Shown here: piece by piece, positions 37,128-45,238 of the stretch
Layout: each line of letters begins with the position of its first letter
Position numbering within the stretch: position 1 is the stretch's first letter
Source: JAYQKL01 sp965243245
GTDB taxonomy: Bacteria > Pseudomonadota > Alphaproteobacteria > RS24
NCBI GenBank assembly: GCA_965243245.1
Contig: OZ251536.1
Span: forward strand, 806,001 to 870,000
Length of the DNA: 64,000 nucleotides
Direction: 5' to 3'
Translations under genes and position numbers: made by a program
The notes under the pieces: model-generated
What the model was told of the DNA's origin: nothing
The model's database searches: none
What the model saw: the letters and a program-made list of their open reading frames with translations, nothing else

Positions 37128-39699
37128 TAGCCGGAACAATACCCGTTTGGGGGGTAATGACTGTTGGCGCAAGAAAAATAACCAACTCATCAGATTGCAA
37201 CTGATCATCTATACTCCCGCCAAGTAAAACGCCAAGAAGTGGGATCCCGCTCAAACCCGGTAGCGTTTCTCGGTCACGCTTATTGCTTTCTTTATAAAGC
37301 CCCGCCAAAACAATAACATCACCCGGCGCGGCATTAAGCGTTGTCGAAATATTATTTGAAAGTTGCGGGCTATTAGCATCATCATCAATAAAACTACTAT
37401 CCTCAAAATTAATCTGTAACTCCACATGGTCATTCAAAACATTAATGGTCGGGGTCACACCAAGCGTCAGTGTCGCTTCGATAGGCTCGAAGGTGGTCTG
37501 GGTGCTTGTCACCGGAATGCCATCCGCATTAAGCGTTCCCGTCGGCACTTGAGTCGTCACCTCACGAAAGCGCGTGACCGTACGGTTAATGGTCGCCGCG
37601 ATTTTGTCTTTTGCCAATATGGTCGGGCTAGATATGGTGCGCCCAATATTATTGACTTCTATAAAGTCAATTAATGTCTCAATACTGCCACTCCTATCTG
37701 GCATGATGGAAATACGGTTGTTTTGAGCCTCGTGCGCAACATTGCTTATAAACTCAAGCGCGCGCCCTTCAGGCTTGATGGCGTCCAGAACGCTGGCAAT
37801 TTGAATCTCAAGTTTGCGTTGCCAGTTACGCGCCACATTGACCATAAAAACTTCAACCAAAACTTGTTTGGCGGGTATATCAAGATCATTAATCAGTTGA
37901 TGGGCTAAATCAATATCGGTTTTCATGCCTGTGATAATGATCGAGGTTTTATTACTATCGATCTTTGGCGGCCGAAAGCGATTATCAAGGCTGCGGGCAT
38001 TGCCGCCAATCTGCGCTGAAGTTTGGGCGCGCGCGGGGTTTGCTTGTGCGGTTTGGCGGGCTTTTGCAGTCTCTTGTTCTGGCTCTGAGCTTGTGGCAGG
38101 CGTTTCAGCTGGACTTTGAGGGGTGCGGGTTTGAGGATAAATCTGATTAAAATAAGTCCCTAGTGCTTCTTTAATATAAGAACTTTCCTGATAAAAAACT
38201 GTAAGACTTTCGGTGTAAATTGGCTCGGTTGTTGCCAAAGAACTATCGCGGACGATAGAAACACGGCTGCGTTCTTTTTGAAGCATCTGCTGACTACTCA
38301 TGGAGCCCGCACCGCTATAGCGTCCAGATGGGGTATCATTGTCAAAAACGCCGGCCTTATTTTTCTCAAGATTAGCTTTTGCATTATCGGCAGAAATTTT
38401 CAAAAACTCGATTTCATGTTTTAGGGTAAAAATTTCATCCAGCAAGAGTTGACGCTTTTGCGTCTCATGTGCCTTGGCGTTATTCAGCATTTTTTGTCTT
38501 GAAATTGCCAACTGCTTCAATTGAACCAGAACTTTAGGCACTTCAATTGACAAAGCTTCATCCATTATCAAATGTGCTCGAATGGTTTTCATACGTGCTT
38601 TTTCGCCGGGATTATTGAAATAACGCCTATAAAGGTCATATAATTCTTGGCGCTGGTGCTCCAGTGATTGAATGTTCTGGTAAACGCTCGCTTGGCTGTT
38701 ATGTGATGCGGCAAAAGTTGCGGCTTGCTCAACACGAAGTTGAAATTCTTCTCTTGTATAAAACCGCGCAATACCCATGTCACGGTCATAAGCCAAGGCA
38801 ATATTATGGGCATCTATCAAAACATCAATAATATCCAACACATCATTGCGCGCCACTTTAAGATAAACCTTTTCTTTTGCGCGCCGTAAATCAGGCGACA
38901 GAAAAATTGATAAATTAATTGACTGCGCCAAAGATTGTATCGCCGCCGGCAACGCCAATCCATTAAAGTTTACACTCATCTCCCGCGAGCTAATTTGCCC
39001 ATCAAGCCCGTTCATCCGCCCCAAAGAAACCCCCGTAACAATATCATTGCCGACAAAGAAGAAACTATTTTGCAAATCAACCATTTCATCGCGTGCCGCC
39101 ATCTTATTACGACCAAATAAAATGGCCGCCTCAACAGAAGCCTTATTTGCCGTCCCAATGGCGACACTCTGCTCAGCCGTTTTAATTTCGCTTTCCAACC
39201 GCAAAATCTCATCTAGCAGAATTTTTTCAATCTCGAACAAATATTCTTGCTCATCCAGAGCAACAATTTTCATATGATCATTATCTGATACATCCAATTC
39301 TGTTTGATTGAGGTGCAAAGCTCTTTGCTTGATCTTCAATGCCTGCGCTGCCTGAAGATAAGTTTGCTGAACAGAAAAATTACCCATCCCATGCGGCGCA
39401 ACTGAATTAAATGAGTTTAAACCTGCAAATTCAAAATTTGCGGGGACTCTAATCTGCAATGTTCTGCGGCGATTGCGCATGTTTTGCGCCTGTGCTTCCA
39501 TCGCTATTTCTTGTTGATGTTTTTTTTCTTCTTCTGACATTTGATTAGCCATTAAGCGTTTTTTAAACAGCTCGCGTGCGCCGCTCATGCTGATGTCACG
39601 GTTTGAAACCACCTCGCATGACACAAGCGCAGACGCTAGTCCAATGATCAGGACAGTTTGGGAAATTTGTGAAAACTTATTAAAAAAACCTAAACGCAT
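37114..39699 (-). CDS. Type IV pilus / MSHA-like secretin, lipoprotein, unusually long
   Basis: 861 aa. The lipoprotein signal LIIGLASALVSC points to outer-membrane targeting. Regions of coiled coil flank an STN-like domain (FNGLALPAAIQSLAQSINLS; NDVLDIIDVLIDAHNI). Next is an N1/KH-like domain (SIIITGMKTDIDLAHQLIND, DIPAKQVLVEVFMVNV), then the secretin barrel domain (ISSPTILAKDKIAA, PLLGVLLGG, DELVIFLAPTVI). MshL-like secretins are typically about 550-600 aa; the excess here is largely helical, with heptad-like Lys/Glu/Gln. It should form the outer-membrane pilus pore. Confidence 0.9.
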   Translation of the reverse strand: MRLGFFNKFSQISQTVLIIGLASALVSCEVVSNRDISMSGARELFKKRLMANQMSEEEKKHQQEIAMEAQAQNMRNRRRTLQIRVPANFEFAGLNSFNSVAPHGMGNFSVQQTYLQAAQALKIKQRALHLNQTELDVSDNDHMKIVALDEQEYLFEIEKILLDEILRLESEIKTAEQSVAIGTANKASVEAAILFGRNKMAARDEMVDLQNSFFFVGNDIVTGVSLGRMNGLDGQISSREMSVNFNGLALPAAIQSLAQSINLSIFLSPDLRRAKEKVYLKVARNDVLDIIDVLIDAHNIALAYDRDMGIARFYTREEFQLRVEQAATFAASHNSQASVYQNIQSLEHQRQELYDLYRRYFNNPGEKARMKTIRAHLIMDEALSIEVPKVLVQLKQLAISRQKMLNNAKAHETQKRQLLLDEIFTLKHEIEFLKISADNAKANLEKNKAGVFDNDTPSGRYSGAGSMSSQQMLQKERSRVSIVRDSSLATTEPIYTESLTVFYQESSYIKEALGTYFNQIYPQTRTPQSPAETPATSSEPEQETAKARQTAQANPARAQTSAQIGGNARSLDNRFRPPKIDSNKTSIIITGMKTDIDLAHQLINDLDIPAKQVLVEVFMVNVARNWQRKLEIQIASVLDAIKPEGRALEFISNVAHEAQNNRISIMPDRSGSIETLIDFIEVNNIGRTISSPTILAKDKIAATINRTVTRFREVTTQVPTGTLNADGIPVTSTQTTFEPIEATLTLGVTPTINVLNDHVELQINFEDSSFIDDDANSPQLSNNISTTLNAAPGDVIVLAGLYKESNKRDRETLPGLSGIPLLGVLLGGSIDDQLQSDELVIFLAPTVITPQTGIVPANAVR

Positions 39700-39721
39700 A
39701 ACTCGGGAAACTCATAAATCT

Positions 39722-40129
39722 TTAGACTTTATGCTTTCCAACATTTGCTATTTTGCCGATGGCTTGTGTCACAACAGAGCGGGTAATATCTGGCATATGT
39801 TGTGCAATCCATGCTTCAATCAAGGGAGTTGTGATTTCCTGAACAGCCTCGCGGATGGTTTCGCGGGTTTTATCTGTGTCGAAAACGCTCGAGAATCTAA
39901 GAAACTCTGCCCGCAAAGCCAGTATGGCTTCTTCTGAAACCATCACATCCAGCCCGTTAAGATATTCTTTCATTTCAGAATCAATCGCTTGAGAGCTAAC
40001 CTCTGCGGCTGGCGTTTGAGCAAAATTATTGGCATGCATCCGAGTCTCAGCTCTTGCAACTCTTTCGGCTTCTGCAAGCAGGTTATCAATGGATTGCGCG
40101 ATTTCTTCTATGTTTCTGTTTTCAGACAT
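39722..40129 (-). CDS. PopZ/DUF2497-like polar organising protein
   Basis: 135 aa from the ATG at 40129, chosen because GGGAGG lies six bases upstream; the frame extends to 40147. An N-terminal helix (NIEEIAQSIDNLLAEAER) and a variable acidic middle precede a C-terminal segment. That segment (TIREAVQEITTPLIEAWIAQ, then HMPDITRSVVTQAIGKI) matches the DUF2497/PopZ oligomerisation region. PopZ forms polar hubs in alphaproteobacteria. Its position between secretin and prepilin peptidase genes suggests polar placement of the pilus. The match is from memory. Confidence 0.65.
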   Translation of the reverse strand: MSENRNIEEIAQSIDNLLAEAERVARAETRMHANNFAQTPAAEVSSQAIDSEMKEYLNGLDVMVSEEAILALRAEFLRFSSVFDTDKTRETIREAVQEITTPLIEAWIAQHMPDITRSVVTQAIGKIANVGKHKV

Positions 40130-40228
40130 CAACATCCTCCCAGACAAAGTCTATGAATAGTTAAACTATATCCTTTTATCGCTTAAAAAGGTGAAAAACT
40201 CTCTAAGAAAAACGGCGTTTTAATTCTT

Positions 40229-41038
40229 TTATCCAGATATGAGGATAATGGGTAACGGCATCAGAACACCAAACATCCCCCAAAACATCCCAACAGGAAC
40301 CAAAAAACAGCCATAAGGTAAAACAGAAACAGCTCCATGCTTTGTCTTCATCAAAGGCGTTTTGTTCAGCATAATTAGGAAAATACCCACAAAAGCCCCG
40401 AAAAAAGATGAGAAAAACAAAATAGGTAACACCGCCACAGGCCCTAGCCAAACACCATACAGAGCCATAAGTTTGACATCACCAAAGCCCAAGCCGTCAT
40501 GCCCGCGCCACAATCGGTAGAAAAAATTAATCCCGTAAAGCAAACCAAACCCGAAAATACCCCCAACACAAGCTTCGCGTATGCCGGGCAAGCCATCAAA
40601 TTCGAAAAGGGCAAAACCCAATCCAGTAAAAATGCCGCCTATGGAAGCAAAATCAGGGATCAGAAAACGCTCAAAGTCAGTGAGAAAAATAACCATGTTG
40701 AGAATGAAAAATAAACTGAAAACGAGACTCAAAGATAAACCCATATAAGCCACAGCCATCAGCGCCCATGCGCCGCCAAAAAGCTCAACCCAAAGATAAC
40801 GTAATGGGAGCTTTTGCTGACAGCAGGCACTTTTGCCCCCTTGCCTCAACCAGCCCCAGACGGGAAGATTTTGCCCAACTGTGAGATTTTGACCACAGGC
40901 GAAACAGGTTGAAGGTGCTTTTATCCAGTCTTTTGCGCGCACATAGCGCAAGGCGACCACATTGCTAAAACTACCCAAACACGCCCCCACCACGAACACT
41001 AAAAGGCTTAAAAACAACTGATTTTCATTAAACAACAC
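40229..41038 (-). CDS. pilD: Prepilin peptidase / N-methyltransferase
   Basis: 269-aa inner-membrane aspartyl protease that cleaves and N-methylates prepilins. The N-terminal methyltransferase part begins GACLGSFSNVVALRY and has two Cys pairs (CFACG, CCQQK). The aspartic motifs are FLTDFERFLIPD and GFGDVKLMALYG. Six to eight transmembrane helices follow the usual plan. It should process the three prepilins in this window. Confidence 0.93.
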   Translation of the reverse strand: MLFNENQLFLSLLVFVVGACLGSFSNVVALRYVRAKDWIKAPSTCFACGQNLTVGQNLPVWGWLRQGGKSACCQQKLPLRYLWVELFGGAWALMAVAYMGLSLSLVFSLFFILNMVIFLTDFERFLIPDFASIGGIFTGLGFALFEFDGLPGIREACVGGIFGFGLLYGINFFYRLWRGHDGLGFGDVKLMALYGVWLGPVAVLPILFFSSFFGAFVGIFLIMLNKTPLMKTKHGAVSVLPYGCFLVPVGMFWGMFGVLMPLPIILISG

Positions 41039-41127
41039 TCAACCCCTCACGCTTTTATGGCGAAGATTTAAAATTAAGGGTATTATACATCAAATGTTTT
41101 AAATAATTTTGTAAATGTGCGTACCCC

Positions 41128-42147
41128 ATGTCTGACGACTATATTTATCAACTTCTTGTAGAACTCCCTCAACAATACCGTATTTCGGATTTTCATTTTC
41201 GGGCCGGCGACGCGCTGGCTGCGCGCATCAATGGCGACATCAAAGTATTTGATGAGCATATGATTACCCAAGCCATGCTGGATAAAATTTTCCAACAAGA
41301 ACTGGATGATGATCTTTACGCAAAATTTTGCCAAACCAATGATATTGATTTTGCTATTATTGTGGGAGAGCAGCGTTTTCGTGCCAATGGGTATCGCACG
41401 CTGAAGGGCTGGGCGTTGGTGTTGCGGGTCATCGTAGCTGAAATTCCGAATATTGATCAGCTGGGATTACCGCCCGCCATTCATAGTATCCTTACTAAAA
41501 GGGCGGGGCTTGTACTCGTTACAGGTCAGACAGGCTCTGGTAAGTCAACGTCTTTAGCAAGTATGGTGAACAAGATAAACCGCGAGCGGGCGGAAAACAT
41601 CATCACGATTGAGGACCCCGTCGAATTTGTACACCAGCCCATTAAGAGTATTATTTCACAGCGTGAAGTCGGGCGCGATACAAACAGTTTTGCAGCGGCC
41701 TTAAAAGGGGCGTTGCGCCAGGACCCAGACATTATTTTACTTGGAGAATTGCGCGATTATGAAACCGTTTCCATGGCCTTGACGGCCGCTGAAACAGGTC
41801 ATCTTGTTTTTGGCACGCTTCACACATCAGGTGCGCCTGAAACCATTAACCGTATTATTGACGTTTTCCCCGCCGCCGAGCAAGCTCAAGCGCGTTCTCA
41901 GTTATCGCAATCTTTACAATTGGTGATGACCCAGCAACTGCTAAAAAGAAAAGATGGCGGACGAATTGGCGCTTTTGAGGTTATGGTCTGTGTGCCGGCT
42001 GTGCGCAATCTAATTCGTGAAAATAAAATCGTCCAGATCAACACAGCGATGCAAACAGGGGCTCAATTTGGCATGATAACGATGGAAAAATATATTGAAG
42101 AGCTCGAAAAGCAAAACCTTATTGAGTCCGAAGAAGATACGGAATAA
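41128..42147 (+). CDS. pilT: PilT-type pilus retraction ATPase
   Basis: 339 aa. Walker A is GQTGSGKST (about 132-140), the Asp box is IITIEDPVEF, Walker B is DIILLGELRDYET and the His box is TGHLVFGTLHTSGA. The C-terminal AVRNLIREN corresponds to the AIRNLIRE motif of PilT. It powers depolymerisation and retraction. It lies apart from pilB and pilC (49.5-52.5 kb), divergent from the peptidase gene. Only one PilT-like gene is in the window, with no PilU. Confidence 0.94.
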   Translation: MSDDYIYQLLVELPQQYRISDFHFRAGDALAARINGDIKVFDEHMITQAMLDKIFQQELDDDLYAKFCQTNDIDFAIIVGEQRFRANGYRTLKGWALVLRVIVAEIPNIDQLGLPPAIHSILTKRAGLVLVTGQTGSGKSTSLASMVNKINRERAENIITIEDPVEFVHQPIKSIISQREVGRDTNSFAAALKGALRQDPDIILLGELRDYETVSMALTAAETGHLVFGTLHTSGAPETINRIIDVFPAAEQAQARSQLSQSLQLVMTQQLLKRKDGGRIGAFEVMVCVPAVRNLIRENKIVQINTAMQTGAQFGMITMEKYIEELEKQNLIESEEDTE

Positions 42148-42219
42148 TCGCTTTGCCCGCCGCTCATTTAAGTGCCAAAGATTTAACACTGAATATTTAT
42201 GTGAACTCGAATTTAGATA

Positions 42220-42246
42220 AAAAAAAGGTGCGGGCAAAGCCGCACC
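42220..42246 (-). terminator. Rho-independent terminator of the major pilin gene
   Basis: GGTGCGG (42227-42233) and CCGCACC (42240-42246) form a seven-base-pair stem. On the minus strand it is followed by a run of about eight T, ending the pilin transcript 20 bases after its stop. Confidence 0.88.
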
Positions 42247-42265
42247 TCTTTCAGATTAGCATGAC

Positions 42266-42832
42266 TTACCAATTTTCAATGGTCGCATCACGTTTGGTCA
42301 GTTCATCATCGCCGTTTCCATCTTTAGTACAGAAGTAAACGTCAATACTTTTCACTGTTCCATTAATGCGAATAATGACATCGCCAAGTTCAGCGCCGGT
42401 AAATGTCGTGTCGCAATCGTCGCCATCAGAGATTGTGGCTGTTGAATCACTCCCATAGATGGCATCGCTGCCTGAGCGGTTTGTATCATATGGATTTTTG
42501 AAACTCTCAAACGGTGCTCCTGAGCTCGCTATTGAGCCAAAACAACCCGTCGCCGCAATCGCTGTAGCAGCGACTGTATCACTTGGTGTATTGGATGCGC
42601 CTGTACCGCATACGGCTGGGTCCATGTCAATGCCAGCGGCGCGCACTGTCTTGGAATTAACCAGCCACTGATGAACCGCTTTTGCGTTTGCATCAGTTAC
42701 TGATTTTTTTGTGCTGTCAATATATCCTTGATAGCCGACGACACCAACGGCAGCCAAAACGCCGATGATAGCTACAACTACAAGCAGTTCGATAAGGCTA
42801 AAACCTTTTTCGCTTATTACGCGATTATTCAT
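42266..42832 (-). CDS. Major type IV pilin candidate
   Basis: 188 aa. It begins MNNRVISEKGFSLIELLVVV, a textbook type IVa prepilin signal with a short leader, Phe1 and Glu5. The globular part has two Cys pairs (VCGTG/GCFGS, DDCDTT/YFCTKD) and many small and acidic residues, typical of a D-region loop. The gene has its own promoter-like sequence, a GGAG RBS and a strong terminator, consistent with high expression. The other two prepilins in the window lack these. Confidence 0.9.
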   Translation of the reverse strand: MNNRVISEKGFSLIELLVVVAIIGVLAAVGVVGYQGYIDSTKKSVTDANAKAVHQWLVNSKTVRAAGIDMDPAVCGTGASNTPSDTVAATAIAATGCFGSIASSGAPFESFKNPYDTNRSGSDAIYGSDSTATISDGDDCDTTFTGAELGDVIIRINGTVKSIDVYFCTKDGNGDDELTKRDATIENW

Positions 42833-42910
42833 GTGAGTACTCCTTAACTCAAATTAGTCACCGCGCAGAACGCGATTAGTTACTTAACATTATCATTTAA
42901 CTATATTTTA

Positions 42911-42916
42911 ATTATA
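42911..42916 (-). promoter_or_regulatory. Candidate -10 element of the major pilin promoter
   Basis: TATAAT on the minus strand, 79 bases before the pilin start, inside a very AT-rich stretch. A matching -35 is not clear, and I see no sigma54-type GG-N10-GC box. Confidence 0.3.
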
Positions 42917-42991
42917 TTTGCAAATATGAATTAAAAGTTATTTAATAGTTAAGAGACTTATACAACTTTAAATTGATAGTGAGGAACCTCT

Positions 42992-43570
42992 ATGCCTTCA
43001 AATTTTATTAAAAAAAACAGTCATTTAAAGATTTTCTTGTCTGGAGATATAGACCTTGAAATAACTATGGATATAAAGTCACAACTTATGGAAGAAATTG
43101 ACGAATGTTCAAGTTTAGACATTGACGGGTCGAGAATTTCTTATATTGATTCATCCGGCATCTCTATTCTTGTGATTGCCATGCAGATTTGCACTCAAAA
43201 TGACATTACATTCACAATGAGTAAATTAAGCGAACAACTCATGCGTGTGATTGAATTAGCCCATTTAGAAAACTTATTGCCCATTGGTGAGGTAACCGGA
43301 CAAGCTGACACAAACGACATTACCGACTTTGAAAATAACGAGTTCACAGATGGGCATATCCTACATGACCTGCAAAGCTCAATATCCGATATTGAAGAAA
43401 TCGATGATAACGCCATCACAGCAAAGCCTAATCAAGAGCTGGCAAAGACTAAACCAGATTCAAATTTAGAAAAAACTCAAAAAAAGCCAAATGAAAAATC
43501 TCAAACTGATGGGGGAAATACCAAGTCAGCTAAATCAAAAAACGGTTTATTTAAACCCGGTACTTTTTAA
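42992..43570 (+). CDS. STAS-domain anti-sigma-factor antagonist
   Basis: 192 aa. The N-terminal STAS domain (1-100) has the phosphoacceptor context SYIDSSGISILVIA, with Ser in the DSSG motif, as in SpoIIAA/RsbV. The second half (100-192) is acidic, then Lys/Gln-rich and probably disordered, which is unusual for such a small adaptor. It is the first gene of a three-gene partner-switching unit and is divergent from the major pilin gene. Confidence 0.87.
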   Translation: MPSNFIKKNSHLKIFLSGDIDLEITMDIKSQLMEEIDECSSLDIDGSRISYIDSSGISILVIAMQICTQNDITFTMSKLSEQLMRVIELAHLENLLPIGEVTGQADTNDITDFENNEFTDGHILHDLQSSISDIEEIDDNAITAKPNQELAKTKPDSNLEKTQKKPNEKSQTDGGNTKSAKSKNGLFKPGTF

Positions 43571-43578
43571 CTCTTGCA

Positions 43579-44811
43579 ATGCCCGATAGCCAATTAATCA
43601 ATCCGCAACTGGATATTATTTATCGTATGATGAATGCCTTCGCCACGAATACAAATGTCAATGAGGCACTTCAGCAAGGGTTGAAATATGTCAAACAGTC
43701 ATTAAATGCTGAGGCCGCCAGTTTTTTTATTCTTGATGAAGAAAAAAAAATGCTAACCTGTTGCGCCTGCTTTGGCCCGGTAGATATTACTGGACTGGAG
43801 ATAGCTTACGATAAAGGCATTGTTGGCAGCGTTATTGCTAAAAACGAGACAAGGTTTATTGAAGATTGCTTGCGTGATCCAAACTTCAACAACGCGGTGG
43901 ATAAAAAAACAGGTTTTACAACCAAATCCATGATTTGTGCGCCGGTTGCAAGTCTTGATAAAAAATTTGGCGCGCTGCAACTCATTAATAGGCTTGGGCA
44001 AAACCCTCTTTTTGAAAATGAAGATGCCACAATGGTAACTGTGCTCGCCAATTCAGCAGCTTTAGCTTTGGCCAATTCGGAGATGACAAAGGCTATTGTG
44101 GAAAGCGAAAAAACCAAACGTGATTTAAATATGGCAGCACGAATTCAAGAAAATTTATTTCCGCAAGGCCCGCATGCCGTTGCCCATGGGCGCAACATTC
44201 CGATGAAAGAAATATCGGGCGACTTATTCGATTTCGTTGAGCGCGATGACCGCTTGTATTTTTGCGTCGCAGATGTCGCCGGCAAAGGGATTAATGCAGC
44301 CCTTGTGATGGCAAAAACACATAGTCTATTCCGCTCCTTATCTCGGCGCAAACCCGAAATTGATACGCTCACAGCCCAGATAAACCGAGAACTCGTAGAA
44401 ACAGCAACGCATGGCATGTTCGTGACTGCAATTATTGGGTTTTATGATTTATCACATCATACTATATCGCTTTGCAATGCAGGACATGAACCGGGGCTTG
44501 TGTTGTCAAAAAACGGCGCGGCACATTATATAGAAGCCAGCCTGCATCCGCTTGGTATTATGGCGTTTGCGCCTGAAATGATTACGACTGAAACCATCGC
44601 TCTTACCAATGCACGTTTTTTCAGCTATTCGGACGGTTTGACAGAGACCAAGATAGGAGATGACATGCTTGGTGCTAAAAGGCTTGCAGAAAAACTACAC
44701 TCTTTTTTTGAAGCTGACCTCGCCCAACAAGTGGATGGCGTTGTAAAGGATATTCATCAAGCATCAGATATAATTAATGATGATTTAACATTACTTGGTA
44801 TTGGACGTTAA
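43579..44811 (+). CDS. GAF-domain PP2C/SpoIIE-type phosphatase
   Basis: 410 aa. An N-terminal GAF domain (about 20-170, with VSSVIAKNETRFIEDCL-like features and GALQLINR) is joined by a helical linker (AARIQENLFPQ) to an RsbU/SpoIIE phosphatase domain. Metal-binding motifs are SGDLFDF, DVAGKGINAAL and SDGLTE. By family it dephosphorylates the STAS partner when the GAF domain senses its signal. It follows the STAS gene by eight bases. Confidence 0.9.
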   Translation: MPDSQLINPQLDIIYRMMNAFATNTNVNEALQQGLKYVKQSLNAEAASFFILDEEKKMLTCCACFGPVDITGLEIAYDKGIVGSVIAKNETRFIEDCLRDPNFNNAVDKKTGFTTKSMICAPVASLDKKFGALQLINRLGQNPLFENEDATMVTVLANSAALALANSEMTKAIVESEKTKRDLNMAARIQENLFPQGPHAVAHGRNIPMKEISGDLFDFVERDDRLYFCVADVAGKGINAALVMAKTHSLFRSLSRRKPEIDTLTAQINRELVETATHGMFVTAIIGFYDLSHHTISLCNAGHEPGLVLSKNGAAHYIEASLHPLGIMAFAPEMITTETIALTNARFFSYSDGLTETKIGDDMLGAKRLAEKLHSFFEADLAQQVDGVVKDIHQASDIINDDLTLLGIGR

Positions 44812-44817
44812 TAAACA

Positions 44818-45234
44818 ATGGCTGAGATTTTTCGTATCACCATAGAAGCCAAAGTGGGTGCGCTTAGGATTATACGTCAGATGCTTTCAAAAAAGCTTAA
44901 TCTGGCGCTTAAACAAACATCGCTGAAAAACAAAATTGACGATATTTTACTTGCAACTGACGAGGCCGCACAAAACATTATTAGACATGCTTTTGGGGAT
45001 GCTCTTGAGGGCAAAATGACCATCATTGGTGAACTTACGGGGGGAATATTGCATATTTATTTACAAGACACAGCTCCATTGGTTGAGCTTGAAAAAATTG
45101 CCCCGCGCGATTTAGAAGACTTGCGCGAAGGGGGGCTTGGTACTTATTTTGTCCAAACGCTTGCGGATGAGGCTGTGTGGTCACATTTTGAAGGGCGCAA
45201 TCGCTTGGATTTGCGCTGGCGGGCGCGTGGCTGA
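44818..45234 (+). CDS. RsbW/SpoIIAB-type HATPase (anti-sigma kinase)
   Basis: 138 aa GHKL kinase domain: the N-box ATDEAAQNIIRHAFG, and G-box positions in LQDTAP and REGGLGTYFVQTLAD. Such proteins phosphorylate STAS partners and sequester a sigma factor or other target. No sigma factor gene lies nearby, so the target may be encoded elsewhere or be non-transcriptional. It follows the phosphatase gene by six bases and completes the trio. Confidence 0.88.
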   Translation: MAEIFRITIEAKVGALRIIRQMLSKKLNLALKQTSLKNKIDDILLATDEAAQNIIRHAFGDALEGKMTIIGELTGGILHIYLQDTAPLVELEKIAPRDLEDLREGGLGTYFVQTLADEAVWSHFEGRNRLDLRWRARG

Positions 45235-45238
45235 TATT

